A stretch of DNA of 64,000 bases from Pseudomonas wayambapalatensis. GTDB lineage: Bacteria; Pseudomonadota; Gammaproteobacteria; Pseudomonadales; Pseudomonadaceae. The notes under the pieces were generated by a model that was not told the DNA's origin, did not search any database, and was given only the letters and a program-made list of their open reading frames with translations. Location: the NCBI GenBank assembly GCA_014268975.2, contig CP077096.1:4563501-4627500 (forward strand), in the 5' to 3' direction. Of this stretch, positions 57,715 through 64,000 are shown piece by piece (positions within the stretch are counted from its first letter, which is position 1; each line of letters begins with the position of its first letter). Made by a program: the position numbers and the translations under genes.

Positions 57715-59127
57715 ATGCCAGATCACGCTCAGGATGAACCTACAGCGACGCATTACGCGTTGTTCGACGACACAGTCGATATCGTCGTCAATGGCGCTCC
57801 CAAGCCCCATGCGGTGTTCGACTGTATTACATGCAACTCGCTCGAAAAACTGAAGGGCAAGACCTGGCGCCATCCGGAAAAACTGCGTGAAGGCTTCAGC
57901 GGCACCCTGGTGTTGCATGTGCCTCTGGACGAACTACATCGCGTGAAACCAAGCTTCGCAAAGAAAGGCCGCTGGTTGAGCTTTCACTTGCAGCGACTGG
58001 AGAACGCGGTTGCGGTTGAGCAGGTAAATGCAGTTACAGGATCCTACGTCAGCCTCGGCGGCTCGAATGAGTCGGCCCCACCACTGAGCTTCATGTTGAC
58101 GGGCATCACTCTACAAGCCTGCCCGATTCCTGAACTGGCACAACTGATTGGCCTGCAAGCACTCAAGCGACAGATACTCGAGGTGCTTTGGGCTGAATCA
58201 CCTCCGCCCGCCGTCACCTCACGTAACGTGGTCGTCTACGACATTGGCCAGGGCAGCGCTACCGCGCTCGTGGATGACATAGGTCACCCTGTCATCTTTT
58301 TCGATCTTGGCTGGCCGACTTCGGCCAACGCCGGAACAAGACCCACCAATCCCCCGGCGCTGTTCAGTCCCGAACGGTGCCAAGCGTGCAACCGCTCTGC
58401 GGATAGAGCACCCGTTATTCTGTCCCATTGGGATTTTGACCACTGGGCCTACGCGATCGAAAACGAGACATACGACTATCAAAGCGATGCCGCGCGCATC
58501 ACATTCAAGTCTGAGGCCATAAATCGTCCATGGATTCTGCCTAGACCGCCCAGGATCGGGAACAGCACGGGCTTGGGTCCATCCCACATGCGCCTGCTGA
58601 CCGAATTGCCGTTTCGTCTGTTGTGGCCCACTAGGTTGCGTAGCGTCAGTTTCTGGGGGGGGACGTTGACCAGGACCGATCCGAAGGTAAAGCCGCACGA
58701 CCGAAACGAGCAAGGATTGGCCTGGTTCGTCGGTCATCCCGGTAGTGCCGCAGCCGTTCTCCTACCCGGCGATGCCTCTTATATGCGAATCAGGCTCCCC
58801 CCGGGGGGCGCCAGTATCACCAGCCTCCTCGCCTCACATCATGGGGGCCGCGTAACTGGCATCCACACTCACTTGCCCAGTCTAGAGCCCCGGCAGAAGC
58901 TGGTGATATCGGTAGGTAGCGGCAATGCTCACCGTCACCCGAGCTGCACAATTCTACGCAGCTATTCCCGTGCTGGCTGGAGGACTAGCCTGCTCACGCA
59001 AACAAGGCTTGCCGCTCCAGGCACTACCGCGCGCAGTGGATCGGCGCTGCTACAACTTAATCCACTTAAAAAACCGACGTTCAATTGCGCGTGCCTGCGC
59101 TCAGGTAATCTGGTGCCGACCCAGTAG
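57715..59127 (+). CDS. Stand-alone ComEC-like metallo-beta-lactamase-fold protein
   Basis: 470 residues from the ATG at 57715 (MPDHAQDEPTATHYALFDDT). No signal peptide or membrane segment. An uncharacterised N-terminal part (1-168) is followed by the MBL fold: VVVYDIGQGSATALVD, SHWDFDHW (H238, D240, D242, H243; the HxDxDH form used by ComEC), LPGDASYM (D353), ASHHGG (H375, H376) and SVGSGNAHRHPS. ComEC domains degrade DNA strands during uptake; here there is no channel domain, so a nuclease or nucleotide hydrolase role is inference. Base composition is less GC-skewed than its neighbours. It is followed 44 bp later by an endonuclease gene. Confidence 0.75.
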   Translation: MPDHAQDEPTATHYALFDDTVDIVVNGAPKPHAVFDCITCNSLEKLKGKTWRHPEKLREGFSGTLVLHVPLDELHRVKPSFAKKGRWLSFHLQRLENAVAVEQVNAVTGSYVSLGGSNESAPPLSFMLTGITLQACPIPELAQLIGLQALKRQILEVLWAESPPPAVTSRNVVVYDIGQGSATALVDDIGHPVIFFDLGWPTSANAGTRPTNPPALFSPERCQACNRSADRAPVILSHWDFDHWAYAIENETYDYQSDAARITFKSEAINRPWILPRPPRIGNSTGLGPSHMRLLTELPFRLLWPTRLRSVSFWGGTLTRTDPKVKPHDRNEQGLAWFVGHPGSAAAVLLPGDASYMRIRLPPGGASITSLLASHHGGRVTGIHTHLPSLEPRQKLVISVGSGNAHRHPSCTILRSYSRAGWRTSLLTQTRLAAPGTTARSGSALLQLNPLKKPTFNCACLRSGNLVPTQ

Positions 59128-59171
59128 AAGGCCGGTTTCAGGAAGTAAAAAACTGTTCAGGGTTTGCTCTA

Positions 59172-59891
59172 ATGAGTTGGAAGAAATATCAGGAAGATGC
59201 CGCTGAGATTTTTCGCAGCATTGGCTGGAGCGCCAAAGTAGAAGCCCCTGTCACGGGCATCCGGGGAACCCACAAGGTCGATGTACTGGTGAGTTTCAAG
59301 CACCACGATATCGACTGCATGTGGGTCGTGGAATGCAAGCACTGGAACTCCGCCGTACCCAAGGAAAAGGTACTGGCACTCAAGGCCATCGTTGACGATT
59401 TGGGCGCAGACAAAGGCATCCTGATTTCCAAAAAAGGATTTCAGTCAGGGGCAATACAGCAAGCCTACAAAACCAATATCCATCTGACCTCGCTGGACAC
59501 GCTCAAGCATGATGTGCAGGAAGAGGTCATGGCTCTCAGGGTCCGATCTGTGGAAAAACAGATCATTGCACTGGACGCCGCGTACAAGAGGCTGACCGCC
59601 CCGTCGCTCAACGCCCCTTTTGCCTTCCTGGAACACGGAATCCAAGGAATGGATGGACAAAAAGCGATGGTGTTCGCGTGGTTGCTCGATACAGTTCGCA
59701 AGGACATGGAGACGTACGCACCCGATACACCGCTCAAAGTCTATCGGTGTGATGAAACGACTGCGTTCGACATGAGCCGTGTGATTGAGTCGCACGAGAC
59801 CGATGACCAGATTGAATATCTGTCGAACATCGAGCTGATCATGAAAATCACCAGGGGTTGGCTTCTCGAGAAAAACGTTCCGTTTCCTTGA
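59172..59891 (+). CDS. Mrr-like PD-(D/E)XK restriction endonuclease
   Basis: 239 residues (MSWKKYQEDAAEIFRSIGWS). The N-terminal nuclease core shows VTGIRGTHKVDVLV (D37) and MWVVECKHWN (E54, K56), the D...ExK site, then KGILISKKGFQSGA, typical of Mrr-type enzymes. The C-terminal half (about 120-239) is unrecognised. No methyltransferase is adjacent, so it would be a type IV-like or abortive enzyme if active. It follows the MBL-fold gene on the same strand and ends before a terminator. Confidence 0.85.
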   Translation: MSWKKYQEDAAEIFRSIGWSAKVEAPVTGIRGTHKVDVLVSFKHHDIDCMWVVECKHWNSAVPKEKVLALKAIVDDLGADKGILISKKGFQSGAIQQAYKTNIHLTSLDTLKHDVQEEVMALRVRSVEKQIIALDAAYKRLTAPSLNAPFAFLEHGIQGMDGQKAMVFAWLLDTVRKDMETYAPDTPLKVYRCDETTAFDMSRVIESHETDDQIEYLSNIELIMKITRGWLLEKNVPFP

Positions 59892-59921
59892 GCGCGTGAA
59901 CGCAGTGCCTGCCAATTGCCC

Positions 59922-59954
59922 AAAAAAAAAAGGGGCTAATGATAGCCCCCTTTT
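59922..59954 (+). terminator. Intrinsic terminator after the endonuclease gene
   Basis: GGGGCTA-ATGA-TAGCCCC with an A10 tract before and CTTTT after it, 31 bp beyond the endonuclease stop. Confidence 0.85.
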
Positions 59955-60020
59955 CAAGCACACCGCATTACGCAGTAATGCAGTAATGCAGCATCCACTC
60001 ACTGAATCGCCCCTGGTTTC

Positions 60021-60902
60021 CTAGACACTCTCCAAGCTCAGGAAATAGCGTTTCTCATACTCTACTGGAGACAGCTGCATAGCACTGCTGTGTCGACGCT
60101 TGGGGTTATAGAACATCTCGATGTAATCGAAAATATCACTTCGGGCTTCGTCACGCGTTGCGTAGATCTTCCGTCGGATTCGCTCCCGTTTCAAAAGCTG
60201 GAAAAAGCTCTCGGCTACGGCATTGTCGTGGCAGTTTCCCCGTCGGCTCATGCTACTGATCACATTGTTGGCTTTCAGGAAGCTTTGCCAATCTGAGCTA
60301 CTGAACTGACTGCCTTGGTCTGAGTGAATCATCACTTGCTGCTGTGGCTTGCGTCGCCACACGGCCATCAGCATGGCGTCGATGGCTAGGTCGCTGCTCA
60401 TCCTGGGCTTCATTGACCAACCAATGACTTGGCGAGAGAACAGATCCAGCACTACCGCCAGATACAGCCACCCTTCGTAGGTGCGGATGTAGGTGATATC
60501 GGTCACCCAGACCTTATTCGGCTCACTGACCTTGAACTGCCTGGCCAGATGGTTGGGCGATGCCGCTTTTGGTTTTCCGCCATAAAACCCAGGACGACGG
60601 CGATAGCCCGTTTGCGAACGCAGCCCCTCTGCCTGCATCAAGCGACCGACTCGATTTCGCCCACAGATCTCTCCTAGCTCTCGCAGGTCATCGTGAATCT
60701 TGCGATAGCCATACACGCCGCCGCTTTCTAACCAGGCCTGCTTGATCAAGCCAAGCAGGCGCTGATCTTCTTTGGCTCGGGCAGATTGAGGCTCGGCCAA
60801 CCAAGCGTAGTAGCCGCTGGGATGCACCTTGAGGGTTTGGCAAAGGCGACGCACTGGGTAATCCGTCGAGTGCTTGTTGATGAAGGCGTACTTCAGCCGC
60901 AC
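60021..60902 (-). CDS. IS3-family transposase, OrfB (DDE integrase domain)
   Basis: 293 residues read from a GTG at 60902. HTH_21 region (GVYGYRKIHDDLRELG), then the rve/DDE core: VWVTDITYIRTYEGW, MIHSDQGSQFSS and DNAVAESFFQLLKRERI (D, D, E), ending YNPKRRHSSAMQLSPVEYE. It overlaps orfA by 10 bp; the full OrfAB enzyme normally arises by -1 frameshifting. The upstream sequence TTAAAGAAG may be the slip site. Confidence 0.95.
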   Translation of the reverse strand: MRLKYAFINKHSTDYPVRRLCQTLKVHPSGYYAWLAEPQSARAKEDQRLLGLIKQAWLESGGVYGYRKIHDDLRELGEICGRNRVGRLMQAEGLRSQTGYRRRPGFYGGKPKAASPNHLARQFKVSEPNKVWVTDITYIRTYEGWLYLAVVLDLFSRQVIGWSMKPRMSSDLAIDAMLMAVWRRKPQQQVMIHSDQGSQFSSSDWQSFLKANNVISSMSRRGNCHDNAVAESFFQLLKRERIRRKIYATRDEARSDIFDYIEMFYNPKRRHSSAMQLSPVEYEKRYFLSLESV

Positions 60903-61171
60903 TCCTTGGCAAAGTATGCGGCGGCCTTCTTTAAGATGTCTCGCTCTTCTGTCACCCGCTTGAGTTCAGCGCGCAGCTTGCGCAGTTCAGCCTGCTGATC
61001 ATTGTCTTGCTGACGCTGCTCTTGGGGCTTGCTGTAAACCTTGATCCAGACGTAAAGGCTGTGCACGGACATGCCCAGGCGCTGGGCGACCTCGGCGACA
61101 GGTTTGCCTTTTTCGGTCACTTGCTTGACCGCTTCGATCTTGAATTCTTCGGGGTAACGCTGACGACTCAT
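60893..61171 (-). CDS. IS3-family transposase, OrfA (HTH)
   Basis: 92 residues: MSRQRYPEEFKIEAVKQVTE, a helix-turn-helix (VAEVAQRLGMSVHSLYVWIK) and a Leu/charged coiled-coil tail (LRKLRAELKRVTEERDILKKA). It binds the IS ends and regulates transposition. It begins 63 bp inside the right end of the element. Confidence 0.95.
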   Translation of the reverse strand: MSRQRYPEEFKIEAVKQVTEKGKPVAEVAQRLGMSVHSLYVWIKVYSKPQEQRQQDNDQQAELRKLRAELKRVTEERDILKKAAAYFAKECG

Positions 61172-61234
61172 GGCACCTCCTATTTGGGCCTCATTATGAG
61201 GCTTGGAGGTGTCTACGAAACCAGGGGCGATTCA

Positions 61235-61474
61235 ACTTGCCAGCGGCGACCATCCTCTTCGCCCCCCTAGCCGCTCGCGAGCCTCTGCTAGAGTGATCCC
61301 CCCTAAGCCATAACGACCGAAGGTGATGGTCTCCTGCCGGCCGTTGATGGAGTAGTTGTAGCGAAAGGAGATTGAGCCGGCTGGGGTGACGGCCACGTAT
61401 AAGCCGTCACGATCACTCACCTTGTAGAGCTTGTCCTGGGACTTGAGATTTCGAAGCTTGGTATCGGTGAGCAT
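61235..61474 (-). pseudogene. Fragment of an arm-type (DUF4102) tyrosine integrase, frameshifted and cut by the IS
   Basis: From the ATG at 61474: MLTDTKLRNLKSQDKLYKVS, DRDGLYVAVTPAGSISFRYN, NGRQETITFGRYGLGGITLAEARERL. These are the arm DNA-binding domain of P4-type integrases. At a run of six G (about 61271-61276) the frame breaks; removing two G restores LGAKRMVAAGKS, the family sequence. The IS begins right after, and integrase sequence does not resume on its other side. The catalytic domain is absent, so the product is inactive. Confidence 0.88.
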
Positions 61475-61498
61475 GGCTTCCACTATTTCCATGAAAAA

Positions 61499-61651
61499 AT
61501 ACCATGCTCTGAAAAGCGCGGAAAAATGAGGTCTATCCCCAGTAAAACTGGGCCTTTAGGCCAACTCGATACCATGCCAACACTGAGGCAAAGGACATGG
61601 TATTGAGCGTCATGCATGGCATTAGATACAGTCAATACCCCGTACCATGCC
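61499..61651. other. Repeated ATACCATG boxes between the integrase fragment and guaA
   Basis: ATACCATGC occurs at 61499-61507 and 61569-61577, TACCATGCC at 61643-61651, and an inverted copy (CATGGTAT) at 61596-61603. This fits arm-type integrase sites of an attachment region. The rest of the 307-bp stretch 61475-61781 holds the guaA terminator and no gene. Confidence 0.5.
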
Positions 61652-61713
61652 ACACAAACACCGTGCTTGGCGATGCAGAACGCTACCCGAATTTGCCAGA
61701 CCCAAAAAGCCAA

Positions 61714-61735
61714 AAGCCCGCAATTACGCGGGCTT
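61714..61735 (-). terminator. Intrinsic terminator of guaBA
   Basis: AAGCCCGC-AATTAC-GCGGGCTT (plus-strand view). On the minus strand it is followed by TTTTGGCTTTTT, 47 bp beyond the guaA stop. Confidence 0.85.
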
Positions 61736-61781
61736 CAGGGCATTTTTTGCTAGATCGTGCCTGGCAGTGCCGGACGCGGGA

Positions 61782-63359
61782 TCATTCCCACTCGATCGTC
61801 GCCGGCGGCTTGCTCGACACGTCGTAGGTCACCCGCGAGATACCTTCGATCTCGTTGATGATACGACCGCTCACAGTCTCCAGCAGCTCGTACGGCAGGT
61901 GCGCCCAGCGTGCGGTCATGAAGTCCACGGTCTCGACGGCGCGCAGCGCGACGACCCAGGCGTAGCGACGGCCATCGCCGACCACACCGACCGATTTCAC
62001 CGGCTGGAACACCACGAATGCCTGGCTGGTCTTGTGGTACCAGTCGGCCTTGCGCAGTTCTTCGATGAAGATGTGGTCGGCACGACGCAGGATGTCGGCG
62101 TACTCTTTCTTCACTTCACCGAGGATGCGCACGCCCAGGCCCGGGCCCGGGAACGGGTGGCGGTAGACCATGTCGTACGGCAGGCCCAGCTCCAGGCCGA
62201 TCTTGCGCACTTCGTCCTTGAACAGTTCACGCAGCGGCTCGACCAGCTTGAGGTTCATTTCCTCCGGCAGGCCACCGACGTTGTGGTGCGACTTGATCAC
62301 GTGGGCCTTGCCGCTCTTGGCGCCAGCCGACTCGATCACGTCGGGATAGATGGTGCCCTGGGCGAGGAACTGGATGTTTTCCAGTTTGCTGGCTTCGGCA
62401 TCGAACACGTCGATGAAGGTACGGCCGATGATCTTGCGCTTCTTCTCCGGGTCGGCCTCACCGGCCAGGTTGTCGAGGAACTGCTGCTCCGCATCGGCAC
62501 GGATCACCTTGACGCCCATGTTCTCCTTGAACATGGCCATCACCTGGTCGCCTTCGTGCAGGCGCAGCAGGCCGTTGTCGACGAATACGCAGGTCAGCTG
62601 GTCGCCGATGGCGCGGTGCAGCAGCGCGGCAACCACCGAGCTGTCGACGCCGCCAGACAGGCCCAGCAGGACGTTGGCCGAACCGACTTGCTCACGCACC
62701 TGGGCGATGGCGTCTTCGACGATGTTGGATGGGGTCCACAGGGCTTCGCAGCCGCAGATGTCCTGGATGAAGCGCGAGAGGATGCGACCACCCTGCTTGG
62801 TGTGGGTCACTTCCGGGTGAAACTGCACGCCGTAGTAGCCGCGGGCATCGTCGAACATGCCGGCGATCGGGCAGCTCGGGGTGCTGGCCAGCACGTGGAA
62901 GTCGCCCGGCATCTGGGTGACCTTGTCGCCGTGGCTCATCCACACGTCCAGGCCCAGTACGCCGTCAGCGTCGACATGATCTTCGATGCCGTCGAGCAGG
63001 CGGCTCTTGCCGACCACGTCGACGCGGGCGTAACCGAACTCGCGCAGCTCGGAACCTTCGACCTTGCCGCCCAGTTGCTCGGCCATGGTCTGCATGCCGT
63101 AGCAGATGCCCAGCAGCGGTACGTTCAGGTCGAACACCGCCTGCGGTGCACGCGGGCTGTTGGCTTCGTGGACCGACTCGGGGCCACCGGCCAGGATGAT
63201 GCCGCGCGGGTTGAAGGCGCGGATCGCTTCATCGTCCATGTCGAACGGGTGCAGTTCGCAGTAGACACCGATCTCGCGCACGCGGCGGGCGATCAGCTGG
63301 GTGTACTGGGAACCGAAATCGAGGATCAGGATTCGGTGAGCGTGAATGTCGAGGGCCAT
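61782..63359 (-). CDS. guaA: GMP synthase (glutamine-hydrolysing)
   Basis: 525 residues, full length. Class I amidotransferase domain with nucleophile Cys86 ([10 protein letters not shown]) and HPE-type [13 protein letters not shown] pyrophosphatase P-loop [17 protein letters not shown]-terminal dimerisation domain ending PPATIEWE. It converts XMP to GMP. It follows guaB by 78 bp. The 3' end of guaA is a known integration hotspot, which matches the integrase fragment beyond it; the gene itself is intact. Confidence 0.98.
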   Translation of the reverse strand: MALDIHAHRILILDFGSQYTQLIARRVREIGVYCELHPFDMDDEAIRAFNPRGIILAGGPESVHEANSPRAPQAVFDLNVPLLGICYGMQTMAEQLGGKVEGSELREFGYARVDVVGKSRLLDGIEDHVDADGVLGLDVWMSHGDKVTQMPGDFHVLASTPSCPIAGMFDDARGYYGVQFHPEVTHTKQGGRILSRFIQDICGCEALWTPSNIVEDAIAQVREQVGSANVLLGLSGGVDSSVVAALLHRAIGDQLTCVFVDNGLLRLHEGDQVMAMFKENMGVKVIRADAEQQFLDNLAGEADPEKKRKIIGRTFIDVFDAEASKLENIQFLAQGTIYPDVIESAGAKSGKAHVIKSHHNVGGLPEEMNLKLVEPLRELFKDEVRKIGLELGLPYDMVYRHPFPGPGLGVRILGEVKKEYADILRRADHIFIEELRKADWYHKTSQAFVVFQPVKSVGVVGDGRRYAWVVALRAVETVDFMTARWAHLPYELLETVSGRIINEIEGISRVTYDVSSKPPATIEWE

Positions 63360-63437
63360 GACTCAATCTCGTCAGTGGAAATCGGAAACGACGCGGGGCT
63401 GTTCGTGACAGCCCCGCTCTCGGTTGTTGCTGAAGCC

Positions 63438-64000
<563 letters not shown>

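Larger units (their letters stand above)
60003..61234 (-). mobile_element. IS3-family insertion sequence, apparently intact
   Basis: 1232 bp bounded by TGAATCGCCCCTGGTTTC at 60003 and its reverse complement ending at 61234; the ends match over about 25 of 27 positions. It carries orfA and orfB on the minus strand. No clean target duplication is seen: the right flank is ACT, while the left has CAC (or ACT if the left end is moved by one base). Confidence 0.93.

Noticed and set aside
59968-59993. GCAGTAATGCAGTAATGCAG as a CRISPR-like or iteron array
   Set aside because: Only two short units with no spacers; probably chance or slippage.

Overview
The window is a piece of a Pseudomonas chromosome, most likely of the P. 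putida group. Reasons: high GC; species-typical REP-like inverted repeats (GCAAGCCCGCTCCTACA type); the ribosomal block rpsP-rimM-trmD-rplS beside ffh; and the block guaB-guaA ... mltF-purL ... tatABC-gspK-phoX-type II secretion genes. That second block matches my memory of the P. putida xcp/tat-1 region, which is reported to be induced by phosphate starvation. I see no rRNA, tRNA or CRISPR. Both ends cut genes (dsbC-like at the left, guaB at the right).

Layout. 1-14.3 kb is housekeeping: dsbC, xerD, a thioesterase, rpsP-rimM-trmD-rplS, ffh, ypjD, a CorC-type membrane protein, an MFS carrier, purT, a VUT-family membrane protein, DUF1289, gamma carbonic anhydrase, two Nudix genes and an L,D-transpeptidase. 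14.4-20.7 kb is a two-partner secretion pair (TpsB transporter and a 1513-residue haemagglutinin-type TpsA with no recognisable C-terminal toxin). 20.7-21.8 kb is a small module of DUF6124 and DUF3077 genes. It has an elaborately structured leader and lies between two identical 48-bp repeat copies.

21.8-37.1 kb is a phosphate-starvation export module. A Tat lipoprotein of the SoxB/5'-nucleotidase fold heads the operon, followed by gspC-D-E-F-G-H-I-J-L-M-N, all in one direction. Divergent from it is a Tat-lipoprotein PhoX phosphatase. gspK is separate, and tatABC follows. Pho-box repeats lie in the divergent intergenic region and upstream of tatA. The inferred logic is that low Pi turns on phosphatases, the Tat translocase that exports them folded, and the type II system that moves them across the outer membrane.

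37.2-49.2 kb holds a HET-C-like protein with an added HExxH segment, yqfO, purL, mltF, tadA and a Tat multicopper oxidase. Next come the wrecked remains of a copper-type two-component system and a truncated alpha/beta hydrolase, joined by deletions. 49.3-57.7 kb is a trehalose PTS locus: treR (+), then treB, treC, a LamB-type porin, an EIIA-HPr-EI fusion and a cysteine-less EIIB-like protein (all -), with a paired palindromic operator.

57.7-61.7 kb is a degraded island next to the guaA 3' end. It carries a stand-alone ComEC-like metallo-beta-lactamase-fold protein, a PD-(D/E)XK endonuclease, an intact IS3-family element and a frameshifted, truncated arm-type integrase with repeated ATACCATG boxes. 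guaA and the 3' half of guaB close the window.
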